This document shows positions 34,314-47,297 of a stretch of 64,000 nt of DNA, piece after piece. The notes beneath the pieces are model-generated. The model was not told the DNA's origin. It did not search any database and worked only from the letters and a program-made list of their open reading frames with translations. Source of the DNA: Lactarius indigo (Eukaryota; Basidiomycota; Agaricomycetes; Russulales; Russulaceae); NCBI GenBank assembly GCA_025766275.1, contig JAFKAC010000002.1:2914001-2978000 (forward strand), read 5' to 3'. Position numbers and translations under genes: made by a program. Within the stretch, counting starts at the first letter, position 1, and each line of letters starts with the position of its first letter.

Positions 34314-34990
34314 TAACACTCTGTGTCTCCGGTCTTGCTTCCATTTCTCACTCCCTTGAATGTTCCTTTAATTTGACTATGCCATGTATCACTTATGTTT
34401 CCACATGATGTGGCGTGTGTACTTCTGTACGACGACACTTCTTGTGGACTGGACATGTAGAATAACTACCGGTATCAAATAGAACCACACCCGGTCCGAC
34501 CATCGGTGCGTCTGCGGGCCTTCCAGGCCGAGACCAGCCATCACGCGGATCCGCGATACCAGAACGAGACGAGTAGCGCCGCTGCACAGATCACTCTGGG
34601 ACCGAGACGCCCATATGGGCTGCGAGGTGACATTTTGGCGTGCCCGTATTTGGGTACGAGCGGATCTTGTCCACGCTTACGCTGGAAATGCTCTAGGGCC
34701 TTCGAAGTGTTTATAAGGTTGTGCAGGCCAATGACCGCGGGTGAGGCAACAGTTGCGCCGTGGTGGGTAACGTAAAACGATCTTGCTTGTCAGTGAGACA
34801 CGTGAAAATTACCTAAATGTGCCAAGGACATTCGCGGAGGAAGGTAGTCCCCAAGATCCTAATCGCCAGAATTCACCTGCTGAAATGATCCGTTAGCTCG
34901 ATCTTCGTTGCCCGTTCAAAGCTTGAAGCATACACTATTACTCTCTTCTATACCCCCGGTATGCCACCTGTATCCCTCGTCGCCAACCCT
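34314..34990. other. Intergenic, possible further protease debris
   Basis: No intact gene. On the - strand near 34460-34560 a frame reads 'GPGVVLFDTGSYS', which loosely recalls an aspartic-protease active site, but there is not enough around it to claim homology. Confidence 0.35.
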
Positions 34991-35795
34991 TCAGCTGGCA
35001 TCCGCTGGATTGACTACGTACTCACCAGTCGCACCAACGACGCCAGGAACAAAGCCAACAAGTACCGCGCGGTTACGTCTTATTTGCCATATTTCATAGC
35101 ACCACCGACTATTTCCTAGAAGGCTGCAACGTCCGCCAATGGACCCAAGATAAACGTTGTACCAGAATCAAGAACAACGATGGGTGTGGGAGAATCAGGG
35201 ACCCGCGACTGAGCGAAGTCAGAGAAGATGGTGCTGTCATCGAGTGAGATGACACGAAGAGGGAGCTTCCAGTGATCAGGAGTAGACCAAGTCCCTTAGA
35301 TAAACACGCGAGTAGGTAAAGCTTCCAGAGTTGTTGGCGATCGAGGGATCAAGCTGACCGAAAGTATGAGATGAATCCCAAAGGTCGCGACCGAGACGAA
35401 AAGCAAAGAAGTGATATTCTCTACGAGACCCCACTACTACCTGCACCAGAAAGACTAAGGTCTTAGGTCTCGTTGACAAGAGCTGGGGTACCCGTAAACG
35501 AGCGCCTTCGTTGGACAACTGAAACTCGCCGATGGCCTGCTGGGACATTTCGTAAGATTCAAGCGTAGCCGTCTCATAGGCGACGGGTCCGTTAGCAGAT
35601 CCGACAAAGTAGCCCGAGTTGAAGCTGTCATTAATATTCGACGTTGAGTGCGTCAGAGTGGCATCATATTTCGGGGTGTGATTACATTCCTCCGATGCGC
35701 AGTTTAATCCCGGGGCCCACTGGAGAAAAAGAGTGAGTTAAGGGAGCGCACCAGGTCAGAAGAGCCAGTGTCAAAATGACCTCGACTGTGTCTAA
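34991..35795 (-). pseudogene. Degraded pepsin-like aspartic protease (family A1)
   Basis: Both active-site motifs of a fungal A1 protease are visible: FDTGSSDL (about 35752-35775) and 'TPIVVLDSGTTFILGP' (about 35156). Between them lie 'NCASEECNHTPKYDATLTHS' and FGQLDPSIANNSGSFTYS, typical of basidiomycete secreted proteases. The gene is broken. There is no signal peptide or propeptide upstream. The frame must shift just before the first DTG, again between FTYSRVY and 'TPDHWKLPLRV', and once more before 'IWQIRRNRAVLVGFVPG'. An in-frame TAG lies at 35116-35118. Homology fades near 34991. It is wedged in the promoter-side region of YPT1. Confidence 0.8.
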
Positions 35796-35988
35796 GAGGA
35801 GAGAAAATAAAAATCAGGGACCGACAAGGAGGCAGTGAAACGGCACGTGACATATTTGTCTCGACGGGAGCAATGCATGCGTGTCACGCGTCACACAGGC
35901 GAATCCACGCAACTCACGACTCGACCCCGACTCGACGACCGTTCATCAACAGTTCTCCCTTGCACCACCCCAATCACTCATCTTCACC

Positions 35989-37017
35989 ATGCATACAAGC
36001 GAGTACGACTACCTTTTCAAGCTCCTTCTTATTGGTGACTCGGGCGTCGGAAAGGTGCGGTTTTTCATTGACCTCAGACCCTATTATTAACTCACCGTCC
36101 TTCGGCTCTAGTCCTGCCTCCTCCTCCGTTTCGCGGACGATACCTACACAGAAAGTTATATCTCTACAATCGGCGTCGATTTCAAGATTCGCACTATTGA
36201 GCTCGAGGGAAAGACGGTCAAACTCCAGATTGTGAGTACGCATGCCTCCGCGCTGCTCGGCGCGAGGCGTCGTCACTTTCACAATTTTCGTCGCCGTCAT
36301 CTGTCATCTACTTCTGTGGCGACCGTCCGCTGACTCCTGTCCTATCCCTCAGTGGGACACTGCAGGTATATGACGCTCGTTGCTGTGCCACCGAGTCCGC
36401 CTTTCAATGCCCTTGTTTCCAGGACAGGAGCGTTTCCGCACTATCACATCGTCTTACTACCGCGGAGCGCACGGCATCATTGTCGTCTACGATGTCACTG
36501 ACAACGGTTAGTTATTTTGTCTCGTGGCCGTCTGCTCCAACCCTCTCCCTTATTTTCTATAGATACGTTCAGCAACGTCAAGCAGTGGTTGCAGGAGATC
36601 GACCGCTACGCCTCTGAGGGTGTGAATAAGCTGCTTGTTGGCAACAAGTCTGACCTCACTAGCAAGAAGGTCGTGGAGTACGGTGTGGCAAAGGTTCGTC
36701 CTTTTTTTTTTTCCCCCCCCACTCTGATCTAGTTTATAACGTCGATTATTCAGGAATTTGCTGACCAACTTTCCATCCCCTTCCTCGAAACATCTGCGAA
36801 GAATGCCACAAATGTAGAGCAAGCCTTCCTGACCATGGCGAAGCAGATTAAAGACCGGTGAGCCCAGCTAGCAATAGTCTTTTCTTCTGTATACGTACAG
36901 GCGTTAACATCCACACCAAGAATGGGTTCTACCCCGTCTGCACCTGGTACGGGTAAGTCAACAACGATCACCCCCGGCCAGAATGTGCAACAAGCTCAGT
37001 CCGGTGGCTGCTGCTGA
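35989..37017 (+). CDS. YPT1: Rab1-type small GTPase Ypt1
   Basis: Controls ER-to-Golgi transport and autophagy. All G-motifs are intact across six or seven exons: GDSGVGKS (P-loop, split by intron 1 after GVGK), '[15 protein letters not shown]' (switch I effector region characteristic of Rab1), WDTAGQERF (switch II), '[15 protein letters not shown]' (guanine-specificity NKxD), and ETSAK. The C-terminus ends QSGGCC, a double-cysteine prenylation signal. Length is about 205 residues, normal. Start at 35989 ([17 protein letters not shown]) matches the family. The upstream strand holds the protease pseudogene. Confidence 0.97.
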
Positions 37018-37311
37018 TTTGCGAGAAATTGGACATTTGTTTTATCCTACCAGCGCTTGGAAACATCGGGGAGATGTTTAATGATAGTTTTACTCTACAT
37101 CTTCATCTTACCTTCACCCCGTGTCTTCTTTACCTCTGCGCGTGCTGTTCAATATCCGTGTTCTCACTATTATATATATGCGTGCGATCTTCAAGTAACA
37201 ATTTCCATGCACAAAGCCGTGGTATACATTCGGCGATTAAAAGAGACACTATATAGCACCATTAAGACAATCGTTTGAGAACAAAAACGAGCCTAAGGGG
37301 GTACAGTGTCA

Positions 37312-38507
37312 TCAAGAGGGAATCTGATTCGTATCGCCTGCTTCAGCTGCCTCCTCGAATTTGCGCACTTTCTTCGCCCATCGGAGACCGCAAGCATTAC
37401 ACAGGGTTTTGGGGCCACGGGGTCCCTGTAGGGACTAATCAACGAGTCGCTGAGACAGAAAACTGAACCCAGCCTACCTTTCTCCACTCGGGGGAGTCAG
37501 TGCGCCCACACGTATTACAAATGTACGGGTCCCCACCGAATGATTTCTTGAGCTATAAAGGAAATGTGAGGACATCGCGCAGCGACTGGGGCAAACAACT
37601 TTACCTTTTTCCTTCGGGGCTCAGCATCTCCGTCATCTTCGAGTACTGTAATAGGAGAAAAGGTGCCCGCCTCGTAACCATGCGGAATGGAAGCGTAGTA
37701 TGACCGCGACGGGTCCCCACCGAGGGTCGGTCGTGTCGGGAATCCTAGGTTGGCAGCGAGCTGCGCCGACATGTCATCGCTGGGGTACGATCCCATATAT
37801 TGTGCAGGCGGTGTCACGGACAGCTCCTGGGTACGGAGCGCCCTGATGTGTTGTTGTAATCGCTCGTTCTCGACCTTCAGTTCGATTAACGCGTTCATCC
37901 TGCGACGAACCGTTGACGTTTATATAACCCGACACAGAGCATAAAGCACTCACATCGCCGAGTTTCTGCTAGGATATGATTTGGCAACCGCAAAAATGCA
38001 CTGGCACACATTGTCCCCGGGAGTAAAGTAAGGATATCCCATGACTTCAAGGAGGACCTCTTTAGCAGGGGACGGGGGGACCATCGCCAAATGAGCGAAG
38101 GAGGAATCGGAATTGCAACGTAGCCGCACGTAGACGTGCAGCTCATTAAAATTCTCGACGGAGCGAGTGAATGCTGTACAGAAACTAAGCCGGTCATTTA
38201 CTAGACACGCAGGACGGCTGATGAGCTGAATGGTCTGGGAAGATTGAGAGGGGTACAGACCATTGACGAGTTCGGTGAAGTCCTTGTCTACCAAATCGTC
38301 GTCCAGCCAGCCTAACATGTCGCGCACGGATGGGTTGCAGTAAAGGACCTTGCGTCCAGGTGAGAGCACGAGCACGATGGCCTCGCTCAACTCGGTGACT
38401 ATGAGGTCTGCCCAACGTTTACGTCGCGTGAATTCCCATGGAGGGGTGGGGTGTGGGCTTGACTGTGATTGTACAGGACGAGGCGAGGGACTGGCTACAG
38501 CATTCAT
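37312..38507 (-). CDS. WC-2: White collar-2 type PAS/GATA blue-light regulator
   Basis: Partner of the WC-1 photoreceptor in the fungal white-collar complex, which controls light responses and mushroom development. A Pro/Ser-rich N-terminus leads to the PAS domain ('[20 protein letters not shown]', '[12 protein letters not shown]') and, after an intron, '[20 protein letters not shown]'. A helix follows ('[18 protein letters not shown]'). The single GATA zinc finger is split by the last intron: '[18 protein letters not shown]' / '[19 protein letters not shown]', with the long loop typical of WC-2. A basic/acidic tail ends DTNQIPS. Start at 38507 (MNAVASPSP) chosen; upstream in-frame ATGs exist. 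Its ATG lies 191 bp beyond the SDR stop on the same strand. Confidence 0.93.
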
Positions 38508-38698
38508 AGGAGGAACGGACGGGGGGGGTGACGGACGAAGGCAAGTGTATATAAGTGTTGTTTGAAGCATGAAGTACGGCAACGCGGCTCGCGGCGCGGC
38601 GTGAATTTGTGGAGCCAGGAACCGGCCTTTTCCCGATAAGAAGCCGTCGGCATTTCTAAAAAAGGAAAAAGGCGATTTTCGCGGGACACAAATGTGGA

Positions 38699-40198
38699 CT
38701 AAATACAACAATATCCCCCGTCGATTCGTATCTCTGACCCTGTCATGAACCGAGACGCGTCACTCGCCAGAAACACGATGGCGCCCTGCATTTGAAAAAC
38801 CGAAAAACTTTGAGAAAAAAAAAACTTTTCTACTCAGAGAACCACGCACGTCGAGATCTTCCAGTTCGCCCAGCTGTCAAAACAAATCTTAGTCAGATCG
38901 GCTCTTGACAGGCCTATTATAGGACAACAACTTCCTCACCCTTCCCACCGGCGTCAAATCCTCCCACGTTTTCTGACAGGCACCATGAGGTCGTTAGATG
39001 CGAACGGTGGAGAAGGGGTGTCACCTTGAGTTCTGGGTTTTTCGATAGTATCGTTCGCGTCAGTTTGGTCAGCATATAACCGGGGCTAATGCGGGGTTGA
39101 TGGTTAGCATCTCATCAGAAACAGTAAAAAGAACTCCTTTGCCTTAATGCGTTTACGCGCACTCCGTTCTTTGCCCACTCCACAGCAAGGCTGGACGCCA
39201 TGTGTTTGACGGCTGCAATCGGTGAGTATATTGGCAATTTAGACGGGCAGAACACAGAGCACCTGCTTTCGATGCATTGTACGGCGTTTGTAGCTTTGCC
39301 GACACATAAATCAAATCAACCAAACTCAGCAAACGAGAGCTGCGGGCCTGATACCTGAGGTATGTTGATAATCTGAAGGTGTAATCAAGAGGATGCGTGC
39401 GTGGGCCAGAAGAATAAACGCACGTCGGCACTCATGCTAGCGATTAGGATAATACTTCCTCCACCTTGTGGAATCATATACTTCGCGGCTTCACGCGCGG
39501 TGAAGAAAACACCGTGGACATTGATGTCGTACAAATGCTTGATGCGATCGGATGGGTAGCTGGGTGTAAGCTCAGCACGAATAAACATATAAAAGCACAC
39601 AAGACAGGCGGCTCACTCGAGCGCAGGGTAGTTTTCAACAATTCCTGAGTACCTTTGATATGACGACTTAGCGAGGCTAGGATAACCAAGGAAATTCACC
39701 AGCAGATGCAACGACAACATCCACACGTCCGAATGTTTCGATCGTTCTGGTGAAGGCCTTCTCCATGGATGCCTCTGAGGATACATCACACTCGAGTCCA
39801 ATTACCTTTAGAGTATCGTCCTCCAGCTGTTCGCTAGCTTTAGAGACTTAAGAAAACATGCACCGTAACAAGAATGATGCACCCACGAGCACGCACCAGC
39901 GAAATGGACGAGCCCTTCTGCGGCGCTCTCTGCCTCGGATTGCTTTAGATCGAGGATGACAATGGAAGTACACCCGCTTTACTGAGCTTCAGTGCTTTTA
40001 TTACCTCCGAAATTCCAACAGAGAACACACGAGCGTAGGAAGGCGCGACAGAACTCGTTTCCGAGTCCTCGAGCCGCTCCAGTCACAAGACAAACCTGTT
40101 CATCGATCGTCCATAGTAGTCTACCTACGCATTGCTAAGAAAGCGACGCAACCGACCTTATTTTGTAGCGAAAAACTCGGGAGTATCCTGGGTGTCAT
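38699..40198 (-). CDS. Short-chain dehydrogenase/reductase (sorbose reductase / mannitol dehydrogenase-like)
   Basis: NAD(P)-dependent oxidoreductase of the classical SDR family. The first exon encodes [14 protein letters not shown] and joins to '[20 protein letters not shown]' (TGxxxGxG cofactor loop). A small intron follows and then '[12 protein letters not shown]', an acidic residue that would bind the cofactor ribose. Later come '[20 protein letters not shown]', '[10 protein letters not shown]' (catalytic Ser region), TPYNASKA (catalytic YxxxK), '[20 protein letters not shown]' and the C-terminal '[20 protein letters not shown]'. Length is about 280 residues. The closest fungal relatives I know by pattern are polyol/ketose reductases, but the substrate is an inference. 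Confidence 0.9.
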
Positions 40199-40701
40199 AC
40201 TGGAAAAAATGAGGTTGACTATGAAAACTTGAAGGCCTGCTGCTAGGTGCTGTTACTTGGTCCTAATCGATAATCACTCGTGCCTGACCTAAGTTACAGG
40301 GCTCGACTCGACCAGCCGCAGGTCTGTACACCTATTTAGTTAAATATCCGATCCCCGGGGCAGTCTTGAGCGCCAGTACTATTGAGCCATGACTCCGATG
40401 GCGCCTGAACTGATCTACACTAACTAGATCGCACTGCGAGTCGCAATAGACATGGAACATATGAAGTGACATAGTGATGCAAGAGATATATAGAACGGAA
40501 TATAAATGGAGAACGCGCAAGCGCGGGTATAGTATTTGACATATAATGTACTGAAGACCGATAGACCAAGACGAAGGGGGGGGGGGGACCCGCTCGGCGT
40601 CATGATAGTAGCGGATAAATTATATCCTGAAATGAAAGAACAAAGACGAGACATATGAGGGTACGGCAAGCAATGCGACGGGAGAGAAGACGTGAAAGGA
40701 A
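40199..40701. other. Intergenic with poly-G run
   Basis: Downstream of the kinesin and upstream of the SDR gene. Contains an uninterrupted run of about 11 G at 40577-40588. No gene seen. Confidence 0.5.
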
Positions 40702-43700
40702 CTATATGCACACAAACTTGGACTTCCGTTTTGAGAGTTCGTCCATGCGAGCGTCCAATTGATGACGGACCCGTTCCTTGGCCCTACGTTCTTCGTCGAG
40801 ACGTTGTTCGAGAGACTGTTTCTCTTCAACAACCGATCGCCGGACCAACGTGACCTCACGCTTGGCTTCTGCCAGCTCGCTTCGCAGGCTCTCTATCTGG
40901 CCGTTGAGGCTGTCGCGCTCTCGAGCAAGTTCTGTAGCCTGCATGCGAGCTTTGCGAACTGTAAACAAAAAGTTAACGACTAGTCGAGTCGAGCTGCATG
41001 CGGTCAAGTCTTACGATTTTTCTCGGAGTCTCCGAGGGAGGTTTCCAAATTGCTGACCAATTCCATATGAGCTTGCAGATCAGCTTCGCAGTGCGTCAAT
41101 TGTTTGTTCAACGTCTTAATGATGGTCTCTTGCTCTTCCATCTGTTTAGTTCGTTCTTGTAGTTGCTGAGCGAATTCCGTATCTGCAACCACAGTTGATG
41201 CGTGACCATTGGTGGCAGATGGCGTAACCGAGGTCGCAGGCGAGTCGATGTCCGAATCTCGCGAGGAAGACGGTGATAACACGGCGGAGGACGTGGCAGA
41301 TGATGTTGACGGCTGATGAGCCAGTGATGACGTTACTTTCGGGGCAGGAGGTGGGGGGATGGAGGGTGGAGGTGTTGGTGGCGGCAATTTGGTGGCAAGG
41401 CCGTTGACGCGGCTATATGATGAAAGTGCACGTTCCTGAGGCGTGCGAACAGGAGAAATGGGTGAAGGTGGTGCGTTACGAGTCGTCGGGATCCGGGAAA
41501 GCTGAGCCTGCAAGTCCCTCATTATACCTTCTTGCTTGGCCTTTTCTTCTTGGATCGCGTCCTTCTCGTCTTTAACACGCTGCAGGGTGTGTTGCAATTC
41601 TGCCAGGACTGATCGATGCTTCTCCAGTTCGCCCACCAACGAGTCTCGATTGGACGCCTCCTTGATTAAGTCGACCTGCTCACCGCGGGTGGTGCCTAAC
41701 TGCGCCTTAAGCGATTCAACTTCTTTCGCCAGCTCCTCCCGCTCGTTGTGCGCTTCAGACAGATCCTGGTGTAGACTCACGATGATCTCGGATTGCTTGT
41801 TCAGGGCGTCTTCGTGTGCAGTGCGAGTTTGTTCGCGAGCGATTAGGTACTCCTTCGTTGCCAATTTGTGAGAAGCTAACTCTTCTGTGAGTAACTCGCA
41901 GTTCTTGTGAGCAACTTCAAGTTCCTGCTGGTGCTTCATCTCAAGCTCTTTGGTCGCCTTCTCCAGGTCCTCCTTTGCATCGGCGCGAAGCTTGTCGATT
42001 TGTAGCCTCGCCAATTCCGAAGCCTTTCGGCGATTCTCTTCCTCCGTCTTGAGAGCAGCATTGAGGTCGGCCAAACTTCTGTCGTGTTCCATACGGATAG
42101 CAGCCAATTGTTCACCGTGGTCCTGGATGAGGGTAGCATGTTCATCCCGGGTTTTGGCCAAAGCTTCCTGGAGATCGTTCTCGAGTTTTCCCCGGAGATT
42201 CCGAATCTCAGATGAGATAGCCTCTTCATGCTCCACTTGAGAAGACATGAACCTGTCCTGGTGGGCCTTGATCAATACGAAGCGCTCTTGCTCAGCCTTG
42301 GCGAGGGCGTCTACCATTGCCCTGTCGTGCTGGGTTTCGAGGTTCGCTGTGAGTTCGGTCAACGCCTTCTCCCGAGCATCGAGAATTTCTTCCCGCTCCC
42401 TATCGTGAAGCTGTCGTAAGTTGGAGCAGTCTTGCTCTGCCTGGGAAGCCAGGGTGTCAATGGCGACTTGGTGCGAAGACTTCAAAGTCGCGATTTCTCG
42501 CTGATGTCCCAACTCGACCTCTTGTAGAATAGCGGTTTGTTGCTCTTTTAAAGCGAGCAGAGAGGCTTCGAACTGTTCACGTGACCGCGAGCTTGATTCC
42601 TTGTACTCTGCTTGAGCCTTGACAAATGCCTGCTGGACCCGCTCCAAATCCTTCTTATGCTCCTCCTGGGCTTCGGACAGAGCAGCTGCATGAGTCGATT
42701 TAAGTTTCTCCAAGTCGTCAGCAAAGGTGGCTTCCTTTTTGGCGAGGGTTGCAGCGTGCTCGTTTCGAATGTCATTGATGGCGTCAGCTTGTGCGGTCTG
42801 GGACTCTGAACGTAAACCATCTCGGGCTAGCTCAGCGACACGAAGTTCGGCGTTGTGATCCTCGCGAAGTCTTTCCAACATGATCTTTGCCTGTGCAGCT
42901 TGGTGCTCCAACGCCGTATCGTGCTGGGTCCTGAGTTTGACAAGCCCATTATAATACTCTTCCTCCGTCTTTGCCATTTCGTCGTCCTTCTGCTTCAAGA
43001 TTTCTTCGTGTCTGACTTGGGTCTCATGGAGAGTGGCTTCGTGCGCTTCACGGGCCGCAGAAAGCGCAGCAGTGGCTTCCCCGAGGCGACGGCGTAGCTC
43101 GTCCTCATGTTCGGCCTGCAGACGGCCGAATGCTTCGGCATGGTCCTTGTGTGACTTCTCCAGTGCTGAGGATGCCTCGCGCAACTGTTCCTGAAGAGAA
43201 GTTACAGAGGATGAGTGCTCTTCCTCGAGGCGCGCTACGAGCTCGTTGACTTCTTGCACCTTGGCTCGTAGTAGTTGCTCGTGGTCCAGACGAAGCTGCT
43301 CTACGGCTAGAGTGTGGTCGACCTTGGCTTGTTCGACAGATTTCTCGAGTTCGACTTTGCGTTGCTCGACCTCCTCGAGTCGCGCAAGGCAATCTTCGTG
43401 CTTGCTTTGAAGGCTTCCGAGTTCGTTGGACATATTAATGGTCTAAACACCACCGCAGTGAATATCGTCGCTCCACTTGTCGGTTCAGCTACGCACCTGG
43501 TTGTTCGACAAGACGGTCAGCTCGTCGTGTTGACGTCGGAGTTGTCCCAGCTCCTCGTTGAGCGTCTCAATGGTCTCACGGTGCTGCGACTCCTTTTGAG
43601 CCATCGCTCTACGAATAGCATAAGAAATTGTAAGAGATGTGGAGGTGGAATAACAAACCGCATTAGTTCGTTCAGACGATCCAGAGATTCGTCGGACTCG

Positions 43701-46700
43701 GAGTTGGTCGTTACATCCGCTCCGTCTGATCCATTCTGCAAAACTGTCTTGATCTCATCGAACTGATTAATCGTTCTTGGCGACAAGAAAGTAGAAGGGC
43801 TGTCTACGTCGTCAGCAGTGTGCGGACTAGTCGTTGATTGTATATTTGGAGTCGAAGGAGTAAGAGTTTCCTTCTCTTTCAGAGAGATCTCTAGGTGAGC
43901 GATTTCCTGTTCGCGCTCTTTAAGCACGTCCTGTAGACGCATAATCTCCTTTTCGAGGCTAGCCGCAGACCGCTCATTGGGAGAGACGCCGAGAGCGGGA
44001 AGTGAGATAGAGAGTGTCGGTCGGTGCGGAGACTGCGTAGGGCTACTCGTCCCATGACTTGAGAAAGAGGCTTTGCGTGAACGCGCTGAGGATAATTCCT
44101 GCGATAGCGAAACCGACTGGGAGAGCGACCTGACAAATCATTAAGGGTACAGAGCGAATCGTTTCGGTCAGGGCAATCTCACCTCGAATGGAGGGACTCC
44201 GTCGAGGCCGCGTGGTGGAAAAAATGGCGCCTCCCTGTGCTGCTGATGGAATTGTCATTGCTCTCCTTCATTCGCCCCCCCGTCATCCGCCGCCTGTGGG
44301 TGCCCGAATCGACGGATCGTTCGGATGGGTCAGTCAGAGAGGCATTGCTAAGTTTGGCCTCCTGAATTTGAGCAGCAAGATCAGAAATCTCATGAAGAGC
44401 GTCGCGGTACTTTGCAGTGACAGACGACAGGTCGGCGAGTGTGGCAGCATGTGCTTGCTGCAATGACACGAGCTGGTTCTCGAGGGCAAGTTCCGATTCC
44501 TTCGGTGTTGACGTCCCAGAAGCAGAGTTGCTGCTCGAAGTCGCGACCTTAGCTAGGTCGACGTCGAGCCTATTCCGCTCCTGTTGCACTTCGCTGGCCA
44601 TATTGCCAAGGCGCTCCCACGCTTCGCCCGCCTCCTTTTTCTTCGCTTGCCATTCTTCCATCTTTGTTTCGAGCTCGAGTACTCTTCGTTCGCGCTCTTC
44701 GAGGTCGGTACGCCAACTCTGACCGTCCTTCTTGAGCCCTTCAAGTCGCTCTTGTAGGACTCGGGCCTCGGCCTGTCGCCGCTCGCACTCCAGTTCTAGT
44801 TTTTCGACGTGCTCTCGAAGGGCGAGAAGAGACTCGTCTGACTTGGCCAAACGTACTTCTAGATCAGTTATGTACTTAGCAGAATGCGATTCTGCTTCTT
44901 TGAAGCGTGAGAGCTCGCGTTTGAGATCGCTCATAGATTCACTTGAACTGATATTCGATTCGTCGTATTGCCTCATCTTTTCCTCAAGGTCGTGGACGTA
45001 GGCCTAAGAGTATTCGTTTAAACGCCAAACAGCAACGAACGGACACCACTCACCTCGGTCGAAGCTTCCCGCTCTGTTAGTTTGACCAACCTTGCACGCA
45101 ATTCTTCGATATAGAGTTCAGCTGCAACTTTCCGCTCCGTCGTTTGATTCAGCTCTTCGTCTTTCTCCTCCACAAGATCGTTTGTATGTCGGAGCGCCGC
45201 GCGATTCAAACTCAATTCAGGCTTCCATAGCGCTGATCGTCTTCTCGTATTCCTCGATGACTGGTCCAACAATCTCCTCGTATTTGCTCATGCCCGTGAC
45301 TGTGCCGGAGGACGATGATGCACGGTGCCACTCGCCATGCTCCTTGCGCAACCTCGTAAGCTCCTCATTTCGAGCGACATACTTTTCGCGTAACTCTTCG
45401 TAGTTGTTTTTCATTTCGTTGTAGTTGGCAAGCATTCCCTTCGACGCTGCACTCTCTACTGGAATAGTCCGGCCGGTTTCCAGCTCAGAGGGATATCCGT
45501 TGAGGGATCCACCTTCCTTGATGGCCTTGAGCTCCTTGCGCAGCCGCGTGACCATACCCTGGAGCCATTCGACGTCGTCCCATCCCTCCTCCTTTTCGTT
45601 TATCGTTGCGCGGTTCTTAATATTCCGTGCGCGATTTGCATACTTGAGTGTATTTACTGTTTCGGCAGCATTCCACTCGGCAGGACTGACGCAAGCGATC
45701 ATAAGAGTGTGGGCGTTTCCACCAAGCGAGTCTTGTAAAAGGCGGGTGAGCTTAGAGTCGCGATATGGGACGTGGGAGGCGGTATGAGACTTTGCGCGTG
45801 ATGGGTCACCGAGGGCAGAGATGACATTGCCCAAAGCTAGGAGCCCGCTGTTGATGGATATGCCTTCCTTGATACGATCGCCTGCGGCGGCGGTTCGTTT
45901 GAGCTACCAACAGTCAGTATGGGAAACACGAAAGTAGTGTCACCACTCACGCGCTCAGAACCAGCAAGGTCTACAAAATGGAACTTCGAAACGACAGTCA
46001 CCCAGTCACCACTATCGTCATCAAGACTTCCTCTAGCGTCGTGGTGCCCAAGAGAACTCGCTGGCCGAAACACGCTTGTGCGTCCCATAGCTGATGGGAT
46101 GCCGGGCGTGCCTGGGCGGCCAAAAGTGGGTGAGGAGACACGGTTCCCAGACGGACCAGCAAGCATTGAACCTGGTCGAGCTAGGCGAGAAGGAGATCGG
46201 CCATTGAGTGGCAGGGGTGAGGAAGAGCGTGGTGGTACGCCAGTGCCTGAATATTTTCTCTGAACAAGTGTGAGGGAAAAAATGGCATGCGAGCGCGAGG
46301 ATTGAGCGTTCATCTCCGTTTCATTCGTCCGCCGAATGGAGGTTCCCTGACGAATCAGACTAAATTCGTTAAATATACAGAACAGCACGACATGTATTTC
46401 ATGCCACTCACTTCATGACTTCTGTCGCGTTCTTGACTTGAACCTCGCGAAGACCACCCCAGATAATTGAACCATCTTTTCCCTCGCGGATCTGGACTTC
46501 ACGTCTGGCTCCAGAACCGTCATCAACAAGCAAGTCGATGAGGTCTTCATTGTATATTTCGATGAAGGAACCCTTAATGCTGCAGCTCCATGCGCCCCCA
46601 CGTTCCTCTTTGATGGCTCGCGCACGCTGAAAGATTGCGGATACCGCGCGAGGGATGATGCCAATACCATTCGTAGGGTCTAAGGGGTCGGCATCAAGAT

Positions 46701-47151
46701 CGACGCCAGTCATGGTAAAGGTTTTGCCCGAGCTAGTTTGGCCATATGCAAGGATTGTGCAGTTAAACCCCTCCAAAAACCGAGTTATAAGAGGTTGGGC
46801 AGTAGCTGTGAAGAGAGCATGCTGTGTTGTATCTTGCCCATGGACTTGGTCAAACGTAAAGTGTTGCTTCTTGGCGTTGACGACTGGAGAAGGAGAGGGG
46901 GGGGCTGTCGCGGTGCTTGCGCCAGGAGTAGCGGGGGCTGACGTTGTCACATCAACAGAGACAGAGGTGGTGGTGGTGGCATGAATGACGGTGCGTTGAA
47001 AACGAGCGGGGATGTTAACAGCGTCCTGCGGCGTCACTGGTCTGATGCGGAGCGCTGAAGAGGGTTGAAGCCGAGTAAGAGCATCTAAAAAAGATCACTC
47101 ACCGACTTGTACGGAGGTTGTTGAAGAACCTGGCGACGATGAAGGCGCCAT
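40702..47151 (-). CDS. Kinesin motor protein with very long coiled-coil tail (kinesin-4-like)
   Basis: N-terminal motor: [13 protein letters not shown]-loop [13 protein letters not shown], '[14 protein letters not shown]', switch [16 protein letters not shown], switch II 'FVDLAGSER', and '[16 protein letters not shown]', '[18 protein letters not shown]', '[14 protein letters not shown]' near the motor end. Two inserts break the motor: an Ala/Thr/Pro/Ser stretch after the first strands, and about 100 Ser/Pro/Arg residues between switch I and switch II, both typical of fungal kinesin-4/KIF21-like motors. Over 1,300 residues of heptad-rich coil follow; one exon alone (41004-43433) encodes about 800. 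It ends KRKSKFVCI. Total is near 1,950 residues. Expected role: plus-end-directed transport or control of microtubule dynamics. The subfamily is inferred. Confidence 0.92.
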
Positions 47152-47297
47152 TGTGTATCCAAGCGAGGCAGGTTGGGAGAAGGAGAGGGAGTCGTTGCCG
47201 CGGGGGAAATTGTTGCGGTGATGTTGAGAGCGGTTAAAGTGCTTTCGCTTACGGCCCGTCGCCACGACGGCTCACGGGACTGTCCGTAATTGGACTG
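47152..47297. promoter_or_regulatory. Bidirectional promoter region, kinesin / IPK1
   Basis: Only 146 bp separate the ATG codons of two divergent genes, so 5' UTRs and promoters of both must overlap here. No classical TATA box was seen. Confidence 0.6.

Noticed and set aside
34393..34587. Second aspartic protease fragment (VVLFDTGSYS on -)
   Set aside because: Only one short motif-like string, no supporting neighbours; it could be chance.
41536..43097. Open frames on + opposite the kinesin coiled coil (for example 41536-41871, 41950-42240)
   Set aside because: They are antisense shadows of the Glu/Lys/Leu-rich coil; the - frame has clear motor and heptad homology.
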